Below are positions 33,043-43,772 of a stretch of 64,000 nt of DNA, piece by piece. The stretch comes from Ligula intestinalis (taxonomy: Eukaryota; Platyhelminthes; Cestoda; Diphyllobothriidea; Diphyllobothriidae): assembly GCA_036362985.1 (NCBI GenBank), contig JAYGXS010000008.1, positions 21,152,722 to 21,216,721 on the forward strand. The letters are read 5' to 3'. The first letter of the stretch is position 1. The number at the start of each line of letters is the position of its first letter. The notes below the pieces were generated by a model. The model was not told the DNA's origin. It saw nothing but the letters and a program-made list of their open reading frames with translations, and did no database searches. The translations under genes and the position numbers were made by a program.

Positions 33043-33720
33043 CCAAAATTGGATCGGTTAACCTGCGACAATACGGCACTTGCATTCCATTATTACTGCG
33101 GCCTTTATGCGAAGCCGGTACCTTATCTGATTTGGTCTCTGTTGATGGATTCAAATGTGAAACCGTGACAACACATTTGCCAGAACCTGTTTCATCTATC
33201 TCTTGCTCAACAGCATATGAAAAATATCATAGCCATCTCTCACTCATATTTCCATCGTTATCATGAAATATCATACAGTGTTTTTCAACGTTAAAGTGGT
33301 TGTCTTGGGGCAAAAGCTGATATGCGTTGTACATATGAATTCTGTTTTGATATTTCCTTTTTGAGCGCGGATGGTTGTTCTTCTCAATCGCAGGGACTAT
33401 GTCAGGGATATGGCAGGTTTCTTGAAATAACTTTAGTGAATTCCTTTTAGAAACAAATAGACAAGAGAAAGCAAAAACGTAAGAACATTCCGCCTGGTTA
33501 AAAATTAAGCATTTGCTGGATACTAAACCGTTGGAAGCCAAAACAGTGCTCTCCTCAAACCCAGAAGTTCTCATGCTTCTAGACTTTATGAATTGCCTAA
33601 AGCATATCGAAAGGATATATTGCGAAGCCCAATTTGACCCATGTATGATTTAATTCTCCCCGGATTAGCGCAGCAGGTAGGCAGGAAATTAAAGCCGGTA
33701 CAACACTGATTTTTGACCCA
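33043..33720 (-). repeat. Dispersed repeat Y, copy 2
   Basis: Reverse-complement match to 21270-22000. A 115-residue minus-strand frame (33574-33227) lies inside it but has no recognised domain, and the other copy does not keep the frame open. Confidence 0.65.
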
Positions 33721-35689
33721 GGCGGTTACAGACAGTTTTAATTGCATTGAGGAAATCATATGGTAAACGCTTTCTTACAAAAATATGATATCTTTGGCCG
33801 TGTCTTTATTCATTATTAGCCAACGTATCCTTGAATAAAACAGTGCATAACATTTGCGCACATGCTTCTGAACCTCATCTGTCTCCTGAAAATATTACGA
33901 GATGTACTGATATTGTACAGAAAGAACGTCAAATCGCCATTAAATATGACAAATTGTCGGAATAGCAACGAGAAGTCAACTTCCCTTTTTTACATTGTTA
34001 AGTACCATCCAAAAGAGCACGTCTTTTCAAAATTGATATTGATAGAATCATACAGAACATAGGTGTATGATGAACGCGTGTTTATTAATGGCTATAAGAA
34101 ATTCGAAGATTTTTTTTCTTGGCTGTCCACTTTCGAGTCATTAATGGCCGCGATTTTGTCCTCCGTGTGTGATGTGGGCTTGATAATTTAGAAATATTTA
34201 TGCCTTTTAGTCTTATAGCAATAAAAAATTTTTCTCTTCAAAATATGAAATATTTTGATTTATCATGGAATATTACGTTATTTAGAAATAAAAGTTTTCT
34301 TAGAAAAGCTGAAAATTCCAAAAAAGTTAAAATCATGTGTTTAAGGTATACTTAGGTTTTCAAAGTAGAGGAAAGCTTTTTCATGATAATCGTTTTGTAA
34401 ACTTTTTGCGGTAAATGTGCTTCTATATTATGTGCAATGTAATCTATGGTTGTTACCGAGCAGTTCAAAGTTACAAGCTGCATTCCAACATGGTTTCACG
34501 CGAATGGTTAGGTATTTTTTCGTAAATAAATTGCTGGAAGTACGATGCACTTAGGCATTTCGACTCTCGCCTAACTTGTCCGATTAGGAGTTCACAGTAA
34601 TAAGCTACATCGCAAGCTTAAATGCAGATATGCCGAGGAGTGATTGATAAATTTAACTTCAAATGTCAGGTAAAATCTTAAACGCACCATGTTTGCATTC
34701 TAAGAGGAATTTCCTTCAGTTACTTTTATTTACAATTATTTTGGGATTTGATTTTGAAAATGTTTAGATCGACCTTGAAATATTGATGAACACTTTATGA
34801 TTTGTTATTGGCTTCGGCCGAATGACCCCAGCGAGGATTATATTCTACGTCCTTAGCGAAGCCTTCATGATAAGATAACTCTTAAACTCATTTACGTTAA
34901 TAACGAGGTTATTTCTTCGTCACCTGCCTGTCTGGGTCACCCAAACGTGTCAATTAATTAACGAAAAAATAATTTTAACAATAAATGTCGTGAATGTTTG
35001 TGCCTTAGATTATTCATAGGGCTTTCATTATAAGGTTACCTCTTTAAATAGTGCTTTAATAAGATATTAAGGCCTTATGTCCTGTGTTTGTTACTTTTTG
35101 AAGAATAAGTCGAAATCAGCAGGGCAACTGTTCGTCAGAGTTTTGTTTTCGTAAAATTAGGGATAAATTTTCTGCTGAAAATTAATGCACTCACTTTTTA
35201 TTTGTATGCCGGAGCAGTTTTCAGTTTATTTGTTTACTTTTAGGCCCAGTTTTGAGATAAAAATTTTGACCAGGGGAAAAAGTATCAACGACAATCTTAA
35301 AAAAACACTAATAGTCTTCTTCCAATTTCGTTTCAAGTTTTTAATTGATTGATTCTGCCCTTAAGATACAAAAATTTGGGACGTCTTTTGCTCAGGCTTG
35401 GACAAAGAAAACTGACAGCACATTTCGGATGTTCATCTAAGGAACTAAATGACAGCTTTTTAAGTTTAATACTTAAGTCTCTCATCTTGTATTCTCTGAA
35501 CATATAGAGTTAAACACTTTCTTGTCTTTATTATGGTTATTTTTAAGAACAAAACGTGTGCACAGTAGGATTTGGTCCACAGCATGCAGTCACATATAAA
35601 TTTACTTTCCTATCGAGAAACGTTGGATTTGGCCCAAGTAGGCCCACTCATATCTTCAATGCACTCACTTGAAATAAAATTTGTGCTAT
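33721..35689. other. AT-rich, gene-free
   Basis: A short piece at about 34120-34190 matches PLE-4 tail sequence (TCCACTTTCGAGT, AATGGCCGCGAT). Nothing else recognised. Confidence 0.55.
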
Positions 35690-37217
35690 TTACAGGAGTT
35701 TGCTCCGCAATTATAATCGATAAAAAAGCCGATGAAGAAGGCTCAACTGCAATCGGACTATGCACAGAAAATACTCCTACTACCTAAATATAGCTCAACA
35801 TATAAGTCTCTTCCAACAGACCCAACCAAGAAGCGAATGTCACCCATTGACAAAGTACTGAAATGCCTTACAGTGATGAAACTAGTGCCAATAGAGGAGA
35901 CGGCTGACCGCTTCCGATACATTTTTAACGTACGGAAGAGCTCGCCAGCAACGGCTGGAGTCACTGGCTTTCCGACACCACAGACCGAAACTCTGGGCTC
36001 GGTATGTGGACGACACCTTCGTCGTTATTGAGCGGGATAAGGTGCTGACATTCGAAGAACGTGTAAACGCCGTCTTCCTGGACATTCAATTTACGATGAA
36101 GGAAGAAGAAAACAACCAACTGGCCTTCCTGGATGTCCTCGTTTGCCGCAAAGACGATAGTGGCCTTAAAACTAAAGTGTTCAGGAAAGCAACCAACACT
36201 ATGCAAGTCCTGAACTACAACAGCAACCATCCAATCGGTCACAAACGCAGCTGCGTAAGAGCGCTGTTCCGGCGCATCGAGACGCATTGCAGCGAAGTGG
36301 AAGACAACATTGCTGAATTACAATACGTTTGACGGTTACTGAGAGCGAATGGATACCCGCACAATTTTGTCAACCAGTGCATTCGCAAACGAGAGACGAA
36401 GCCACGTCCAGCTGTTCCAAACGTTTGGCGAGCTCTTCCGTACGTTAAAAATGTATCGGAAGCGGTCAGCCGTCTACTCACCCCACTTGGAGTTGGAGTT
36501 GCACACAGGCCGGAAGCAACCATCAGACGCCGGGTCATGAGGCCGAAAGACCCACTGCCACGGCAGGAAACGGCTGGAGTAGTTTACCGGATCTGGTGTA
36601 GTTGTGGACAAAGCAACTACGTCGGAGAAACCGGGAGATTACTCCAGACGCGAATGGCCGAGCATGCAGCGGCGGTGAGGAAGAAAGACGTCAACTCCCA
36701 GGTTGCAGCTCACTCAACGGGACCCGGCCATATTTTCAAGTTTGACGAGGCCGAAATCCTCGCAAGAGGGGAAAACCGCGTGAGCCGCGAGCTGCTCGAG
36801 TCATGGTTCTCAGGCCCCCAGTCCATCAACAAGCGCAACGATTTGGCGTTCCCATACGGTGTACTGAGAAATTTCCTGAACAAGAAAATCAGTCACGTGG
36901 GAAGGACTGGGCGTAACTCTGACGACAGCGGGCCTAATTGTCGAGCAATTATCCAACCTACATCCGACGCGGACAAGAATGCTGTTGCAATTAATGAGCA
37001 ATCACCGGACCAATTAAGACCTGCAGTGGTGGCCACAGGAACGGACAATTATAGTACACATGTGGGTGACCGCTGTGAACTATAAATAGCATGCAATCTG
37101 TGCATGTATCACCCCCTATCTGCGCATGTGTCAGACCTGTTTACGATTACCTATGACTAAGGATTCCCGACGGAATCCGAAACGTCAGGAAAATAAAGTC
37201 CTTGTTCCAGTGATCGC
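35690..37217 (+). pseudogene. PLE-4e: rearranged RT plus GIY-YIG element
   Basis: 35700-35895 carries a piece of the PLE N-terminal region (SDYAQKILL, SLPTDPTKK). A small inverted insert follows at 35896-35946, then the RT from FRHHRPKLWARYVDDTFVV onward. The frame 36006-37085 is interrupted only by one TGA at 36330. It includes NQLAFLDVLVCRK, CSCVRALFRRIETHC, RALPYVKNVSEAVSRL and an endonuclease domain (GVVYRIWCSCGQSNYVGETGRLLQTR, here in shorter view YVGETGRLLQTR, then AEHAAAV). RT motifs A and B are missing, deleted at the rearranged 5' part. The 3' end with its ribozyme motif closes near 37217. Confidence 0.88.
37150..37189 (+). ncRNA. Hammerhead-like motif with A3-U8 core, PLE-4e
   Basis: CCU/AGG stem I, core AUGACUA, unpaired A, perfect 7-bp stem II (GGAUUCC/GGAAUCC) with loop CGAC, GAAAC, GUC. 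The best-formed PLE-4 copy. Confidence 0.6.
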
Positions 37218-37229
37218 ATCTTCTCCTTT

Positions 37230-38460
37230 GGATGAAACTAGTGTCAGGAGATACCGCAAAATGCCTGAAACAATCTGAGGCAAACATTGCAAAAATCTAC
37301 AGATTACCCAAAGTTCACCAACTGGAAGTTCCTCTGTGACCGATAGTACCATTAATCGGTGCACCGAACTACGAATTCTCTAAATGGCTATTCCGACAAC
37401 TTCATCCGCTTACTACTTGATGGAGCAAGGCAATGTACAGAAGAAGCCCTTAAGAGCTATTAAACGAAGGTTCCTGCAAATGCCTTTCTTGACCTTTTAG
37501 ACCTTGGCCTAGAAAACTATTTTTCGTTTGATCGTCAGAACTATCAACAATTAAATGGAGCTCCAATGGGGTCATTCATGTCTGAATTCCTTGCCAAAAT
37601 AACCATGCGGAGGCTAAAATAAATCGCCCTTCCGTCGATTAACTCTAAGTTATAGGTACACTATGTAGACGATACAAAAGGTGGTGTTAAAAAAAGGTCA
37701 TCTTGAAGTGCTTCACCAGACCATCAACTCAACCATTCCGGGCATTCAATTCACACTCAAAAAGGAGGTTAACAGCATACTCCCATTTCGCATGTTCTTG
37801 TGCGGCGAAATGCTGACGGAAAATTACAAACATCCATTTACCACAAAGACACACATACGGAAGTTGTTCTTAACTATGAGAGCAAAAGGGGTGCCATCAA
37901 CAGTCTGCTACACCGAGCGAAGACACTGCTTTGACGAAGAAACCTACCGAAACGAGCTAAATTATCTATTTTAATCGTTTTCCCGAAATGGTGACCTCAG
38001 AGACTTTGTACGCCGATGCATGAGACAACAACAATCCAAAAAATGGAACCGGATAGTTTCACTCAGGCTCCAAAAAATAACACATGGCGAGTCCTTCCTT
38101 TTATAAGGAACGTGTCTGAACTCATTAAAATACACTTGCAGAAACACCAAATAAAAGTGGTGCACAAACCAATGGCTACTTTAGGCACTCAGCTAGTACA
38201 CCCTATGGATAGGATCTGCTTCCTCGATAAGAACGAAGCCATCTACGAAATCCCACGTGAAGCTTGTGACGCGGTATATTGCGATAAAACGGGAAGATCC
38301 ATCTCCACACACATGCGTGAGCACCAATCGGCAGCGAACATACATGACCGTTTTTCCAAAGTGTCTATACATTGCCTGAATACAAAACATATCTATGCAT
38401 GGGACCAAAATGCATCATCGGTGTTTCCCCCTCTAAAACGGTCAAAAATTTCCTAAGGCC
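37230..38460 (+). pseudogene. PLE-6a: degraded RT and endonuclease
   Basis: Starts with IYRLPKVHQ and a decayed PIVPLIGAP, EFSKWLFRQL; then NGAPMGSFM (motif B), HYVDDTK (motif C), IQFTLKKE; and at 38016-38456 an endonuclease region with WRVLPFIRNVSELIK, AIYEIP, ACDAVYCDKTGRSIST and MREHQSA. Stops and frameshifts throughout. Same subfamily as the relics at 60.3, 62.8 and 63.4-64.0 kb. Confidence 0.8.
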
Positions 38461-39961
38461 ATTCACTCCGATGATTCATGTATCAACCAGCGTATCGAGT
38501 TAGCTGGAGTGTACAAACCCCTGAAAGGGAGGTGGAAAGGGCTGCAGCCAACAAACATGGACCAATATGAACCGAAATTAGCGTCCTCATCGGTTGGCCT
38601 GAACTGAACCCGGACTGACTCAAATTGCATAGTACACCATATTGACTGCTAATCATGTCCACCACGATGTGACGCAAATTTTAACTGCCAATTAACGCCC
38701 ACTACAGATGACTTTATAACTGTATCAGCACTTTGAAATGCTAACTGTTCTTTGCACATGACGACTATTTATCCCTGACCTGTCCTACAGCCCTTTTTTT
38801 GGATTTGACAGTTTTCGGTAAAACATATTAGTTCTCGTCTGCTAAATAATAGTTCCTGCATCAAAATATGCTTCTTTTTAAGGATTTTTTTCCTTTCACG
38901 CAGGATAACTTTTGGGTCCTTTAGGTAAACGCTTCGTGGGCTGCAAGGGCTTTCATGCATACTTGACGTTGATGCGTGATTTTTGGCGACTACTATTCAA
39001 TGAATTGCCCACGTTGCGAGGAAGGTAGCCCAGCTCGTTGCCATATAGAAAATCAGGTGAACGTACCAAATCACAGGTAGCATCATGAGCACATGGGCAA
39101 AATCGATAACAAAATGGTGCTTGAAAATAAAGGCCACCACCGTGTGCCTTAAATGAAGGCCAGACAAGGTGATAGAATCCTTAATTAGGTCCTAGATCAG
39201 CACGCGAAACTTGCCTTCTCCAGTTCTTCAGGATTAGAGTGAAAAAGACTATACAGTCTGGGCAATAGAAGGAAAATAGAAATAAAGTAAAAAGACGTTA
39301 AACACTAGGAATAATTATTGAGATGCGCTTATAGTAGTCAACAAAAATGCGCTTTAAAATATCGGAAAATAAATAAATTAAAAAATAACGAAGTCAAACT
39401 TCAATTAAATTACATCACATGCATTAATTAATGAAGGATAAACTGAATGTAGTCAAAAAATAATCTGAAGTAAAATAAAACAGTAAACATCATGATAAAC
39501 AGGATCCTTATCAGTAAAACTGTAGTCTTATATAAGTAAGTGAAATAAAGAAAATTAAACTTAAGTACAGTTACGTTATCGCGCATGTAAGCTAAAGTAT
39601 TGCGTGGCGTTGCGCACCGTGAGCTATCCTAATCTGACTCCAGAACGGTATACTTAAGTAGATGACCTCCTGACCAACAAATTTTGTTACAAAAATATGA
39701 ATAAAATAAAAAAAACTATAGAGGGATTTTAACTATAAAGTGTCTATTAATGTCACACTCAATAAATTATAAGGAACGTATAAATATAACAACATTTTCG
39801 TTTATTTATGGTGTGCTATTTTGTTGCTAAACATTGGATTATTTAGACAATTTCTGGGAGTCTAACTAGAATTTTACCGCTAATGCAATTTCCGCTGACC
39901 GATTCTTCACAGCGTCTCTGATATTTTTGTGTATATGACACCTGAACTGCATTTTAGCATT
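38461..39961. other. Gene-free stretch
   Basis: AT-rich from about 39200. Part of it (about 39380-39640) faintly resembles 51880-52110, including GCGTGGCG and CTCCAG words, so a diverged repeat may be present. No gene. Confidence 0.45.
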
Positions 39962-41315
39962 TTGTCGTTTAAGTTGCTGGTCCTCGTCCTCATACTTTTC
40001 GGCGAGTAGTTCATCAATAGTGCTTACGGCGAGGCCAGTTGGAATAGAGGTGAATAGAGACACCACGTCAAACGATACCATCATCTCGTCTGAATCAATT
40101 TCTAGATGCCTTATGTTCCGCAGAAACTGTTCAGCCGACTTAACTGTGGATTCGGAATCCTCGGTGAGGAAGCGGAACCGCTTGTAGAGCCACTTCGATA
40201 GTCCAAACGTCGGAGTACCACGCAAGGAGACGATGGGGCGAAGGGGCACTCCAGGTTTATGCACTTTTGGCAGACCGTAGAAACGCGCCGTCGCGGCGTC
40301 TGTGGCTTTTGCGGTCAGTGCTTCTCCTCTTTAGAGAGCCCCGGACTTATTCAGCTTGTCAATCGCCCTGTTAACGCTGTTCACATGTTTCTTGAACGCT
40401 CCCGCTCTCGAAAGCTGGTAGGCGTTTCTGTCCTCCAACAGACCTTGAAGCTTCGCCGTGTACTCAGTCTTATCCATGACAACCATCGAGCGTCCCTTGT
40501 CGGCTGGCAAGGTGACGATATCCCTCATCTTTCGGATTCGCATAAGTTCTCGGACTTCTGCCTCGGAGATCGTCTTCAAAGGTTTGTGCTGGAGGAGGAG
40601 AGTTGACACTTGCTGTCGCATGGCGTTCTTACTCTCTTCGTTTGCTTCACACTTCTGGAGCGCCGATTCGAAAGATGTGACAAAGTCTACGGGGTGAGCA
40701 TCTCTCGTGTTGAACTTAGTGTCGTAGGATAAGACTGCCAACTGTTGTTGAGTGAGAGGACGTGATGAAAGATTATGGACCAGGGCACCATCAGCAGGGG
40801 ACTGATTTGTTGGACCTATTCTGGCGAACTTCTGAAGCAGTTGGCTGTCGTGTAGCCGTCGGTGACTCTGTGCGGTATTGAGTATTGTGGCTTCTAGAGT
40901 TTGTAGCCGTGCGCGCTAAACATCGACCGGCAAGTGGAGGAAAGCTGTTGTATTTCTCGTTCGTATTTATGGATCCGAGAATGGCAGTCCCATATCAAGA
41001 CCCTGATCATCTTCTTTTTGAATTCTGCCATTGTCCGTCGGCAGAGTTCGGTCTTAACTGGCAGGCTGTAGCGGAGGCATTTCGGCAGGACATCCTCATC
41101 AAGGCAACGGTGCAGGAACTACAGCTGGGCGTAGGTGGATGACTCTCGTTTGGCAAAAGTCTCCCATCTGCGTGCTGATCGGAGGGCTGTGCGCCCATAA
41201 TATGAATTAACATAGGTGAAGATACGAGGTCCAGATAAATTATCCTGATCATCATCCCCCAAAGAAGGCGAAGAAGAAAATAAGGCGCTGTCGTGGACCA
41301 CACTGTAATTGTGCT
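39962..41315 (-). pseudogene. PLE-5 inverted 5' half (N-terminal RT region)
   Basis: From 41315 downward: the terminal sequence also found after the ribozyme at 43014, then RIFTYVNSYYGR, ALRSARRWETFAKRESSTYAQ, FLHRCLDEDVLPK, the stretch 40741-40331 with VTLPADKGRSMVVMDKTEY, then RFYGLPKVHKPGVPLRPIV, LSKWLYKRF and MMVSFDVVSLFTSIP (motif A), ending in AEKYEDEDQQLKRQ. Frame changes near 41110, 40900 and 40330 make it nonfunctional even without the inversion. Past 39962 the frame runs into unrelated flank. Confidence 0.87.
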
Positions 41316-42353
41316 CGCCGAAAAGTATGAGGACGATGACCAGCAACTTAAACGACAACACGTCACTGAGCTGTTGGAATTGTGCCTCAGAACTTTCTTC
41401 AGCTTCAACAACCAGGTTTATGAACAGACGAAGGGAACACCGATGGGCTCCCCCCTGTCGGGAATTATTGCCGAGGCAGTCCTGCAGAGGCTAGAACGAC
41501 TAGTCTTCCGGACTTACTGTCCAAAATTCTGGACTAGATACGTCGACGACACCTTTGTCGTAATCAAAAGGAACGACGTTCAGAGCTTTAAGACCTTACT
41601 GAATTCTATAATCCCTGACATCCAATTAACGATGGAAGAGAAAGATAATGACCGGTTGCCTTTCTTGGATGTGCATGTCAAGAGGACTTCCGAGGAAAGG
41701 ATAAAAACTACGGTCTACCGGAAGGCAACAAACACCAAACGCATCCTGCAGTTCCAAAGTAACCACCCAATTGGTCACGAACGCGGTGGCGAAATACCTC
41801 GATTCCCTGTTCATATCTAACGGTTATCGGCGATCCTTCATACGTGAATGCCGACGAAGGCCCATCCAAAGTTGACCAGATGACGAAAAACCCAAAGTTC
41901 TGGCTAGCGATCCCCTACGTGAAAAATGTGTCGGAGGCGACAGCTCGACTCCTGAACCCTTTCGGAATTGGAGTCGCCCACAAACCCGATTCAACCATAC
42001 GGCAGCAGATAATGAGACCTAAGGACCCGCTTCCGGCAACGGAACAATCTGCACTGGTCTACAGCATACCATGCCAAAATTGCGGTGCAAGGTATGTTGG
42101 TGAAACGGGTAAATGCCTCTGCACAAGACTGCATGAACACCAACTTGTAGTCGATTGCGAGGATAAACTGGCACTGGTATACGGCCACATGGACCGGGAG
42201 AAGCATAAGTTCGCTTTTGAAAACGCCAAAGTCATCGGCCGATCCAACGACAAGATGACCAGATTGGTGCTTGAAAGTTGGGCATCCGTGGGCACAATCA
42301 ACAGAAATATTGATTTAAATCCAGCCTATCAGGCCCTCCGGACAAGACTCTAA
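41316..42353 (+). pseudogene. PLE-5 3' half (RT core and GIY-YIG endonuclease)
   Basis: Begins in AEKYEDDDQQLKRQH, then GTPMGSPLSG (motif B), TRYVDDTFVVI (motif C), LPFLDVHVKR and TTVYRKATNT. A break near 41800 leads to 41844-42353 with AIPYVKNVSEATARLL, LVYSIPCQNCGARYVGETG, CTRLHEHQ and TINRNIDL. CxxC and YVGETG mark the endonuclease. The frame stops at 42353 and a GC-rich 3' region follows. Confidence 0.9.
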
Positions 42354-42976
42354 TCAGCCCCGACGAGGCCGCCGCCGGCGCTAGCGAAGGACTTGCAACT
42401 TCGTCAACAGTGGCCACCGACGCGGCAGAGGAGGAGAACTAATCACGACTCCAACGACCGACATGAGTCATCAGTCTACCGACGAGCCCAAACATGTGAG
42501 CCGGGTCCGCGCTTTGAATGCTAACCGGTCAAGCCACCCGAGTATGGAAGGAGAGCCGATAGTAGCCGGCCAAGTGCACATAATACGCACACAGACCTGA
42601 TGACGACAACAACAAACGTACAGGCGACGGGGGATGTAGGAGGACGGGCAGAGAGGGCCCTTCGCCGCGCACACGACCGGGAGGACTCACCTACCCACCG
42701 ACGGACACCGGGCCTGGAACGAGGGCTGATCCGCGCATCCGGCTCAGAGGGGAGGTCGGGCGGTGGTCACACTACCGGGCCGGTTAACGTAGACGCGTTA
42801 ACGACACACGGACAGGCAACGGATGACACACATGGGCGCCAGCCACCCACAATGGAGGTGCCGCAGCCAATCAACGGACAGCACGAAGTTCAGCGCTCGT
42901 GCGTCAGCCATCGCTACAACACCAGATGGTCTGCGCGGCATTCCAACTCTCGGCAAGCAGGAACACACAACCCCCC
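42354..42976 (+). other. PLE-5 GC-rich 3' region
   Basis: High GC for this window. It holds an open frame (42600-42983) rich in R, T, G and H without motifs. Position and composition suggest the element's 3' untranslated region, like the tail of PLE-2; coding is possible but unsupported. Confidence 0.55.
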
Positions 42977-43016
42977 ATTCTGATGATGGAAAATAGTGTA
43001 TTTCCGAAATGTCAGC
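42977..43016 (+). ncRNA. Hammerhead-like ribozyme, PLE-5
   Basis: Canonical core CUGAUGA (42980-42986), unpaired U, stem II GGAAA/UUUCC with an 8-base loop, GAAA, AU/GU stem III (one G-U) and triplet GUC (43011-43013). The bases right after GUC (AGCACAATTACAG) are the 5' terminus of the inverted half at 41315. Confidence 0.75.
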
Positions 43017-43181
43017 ACAATTACAGTGTGGTCCACGACAGCGCCTTATTTTATTATTCGCCTTCTTTGGGAGATGATGATCAGGATATATATATCTATA
43101 TTTTGCCAATAGAAGCGAAAATCCAAGTCCCCGGGCATAAATGAGAAGAAGAGGCGATCACGGGAACCATAGTTTTACTTT

Positions 43182-43221
43182 CCTGACGTTTCAAAAGCGT
43201 ACAGGCTTCCGTCATCAGAGG
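43182..43221 (-). ncRNA. Hammerhead-like ribozyme, PLE-2b left
   Basis: Same core and stems as 12175-12214, minus strand. Confidence 0.75.
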
Positions 43222-43653
43222 TGGGGGTTGTACCGCGCCTCACAGTATTAATAGTAGGTGACAGTCATAGTCAATAGGGTTTAAGCCAATGCAAAGGAAG
43301 GGGGGCCGGGGCATGAGAGGGATGCTCAATCATCGAGGCGGATTGGTTTCAGCCAAGGGGTCTTCCATCGGATTCTCCTCTTCGCACCTGTGCAGCTGTC
43401 ATGGATCTAAGCTGCCGTCCTTGGGCGGTGTTCCTGTTTGTGTTCACTCGTTCATCTGGTTTCCCACCTGCAGAATGAGCGGATGCAGCGGCTAAGTTGA
43501 TAATTGCTCTTTCCGGTTGTGGTCCATCTACGTCTGTGTCCATCATGGGTTCACAAGGGCTCGAATTAACGTCAGATTCGGCTGTTCGCGCCTGTGCCAC
43601 TGTCATTGATCTCAGCAGCCGTCCTATTCCGGTGAGGTGCGGTACAACCCCCA

Positions 43654-43693
43654 CCTCTGATGACGGAAGCCTGTACGCTTTTGAAACGTCAGG
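43654..43693 (+). ncRNA. Hammerhead-like ribozyme, PLE-2b right
   Basis: Same core and stems as 12175-12214. As in PLE-2, an ATG in good context follows the cleavage site after a short A-rich leader. Confidence 0.75.
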
Positions 43694-43772
43694 AAAGTAA
43701 AACTATGGTTCCCGTGATCGCCTCTTCTTCTCATTTATGCCCGGGGACTCGGATTTTCGCTTCTATTGGCAA

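Larger units (their letters stand above)
39962..43091. mobile_element. PLE-5: full-length-like element with its 5' half inverted
   Basis: 39962-41315 encodes the 5' half on the minus strand and 41316-43091 the 3' half on the plus strand. The halves overlap by 43 bp of the same coding sequence (39962-40004 and 41316-41358, one mismatch). The join at 41315/41316 shows 2 bp of microhomology. Together they make a roughly 3.1-kb PLE, close to PLE-2 in size. The pattern matches 5' inversion by twin priming as known for L1. The inverted half ends, at 41315, exactly at the base that follows the predicted ribozyme cleavage site in the 3' end copy. Confidence 0.85.
43103..43772 (-). mobile_element. PLE-2b: tail fragment with inverted terminal repeats
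   Basis: 43103-43243 and 43632-43772 are inverted 141-bp copies of the PLE-2 terminal region, each with a ribozyme. Between them, on the minus strand (43654-43349), lies the C-terminal tail of PLE-2 with EPMMDTDVDGPQPE and LRSMT repeats. AT tracts flank both ends. So this is a severely 5'-truncated PLE-2 carrying an extra, inverted terminal repeat at its 5' end. Confidence 0.87.

Noticed and set aside
33227..33574. 115-residue frame as a host exon
   Set aside because: It lies in dispersed repeat Y and the second copy does not keep the frame.
42600..42983. Open frame of 127 residues as a second PLE-5 protein
   Set aside because: GC-rich low-complexity composition in the 3' region; no domain and no second preserved copy.
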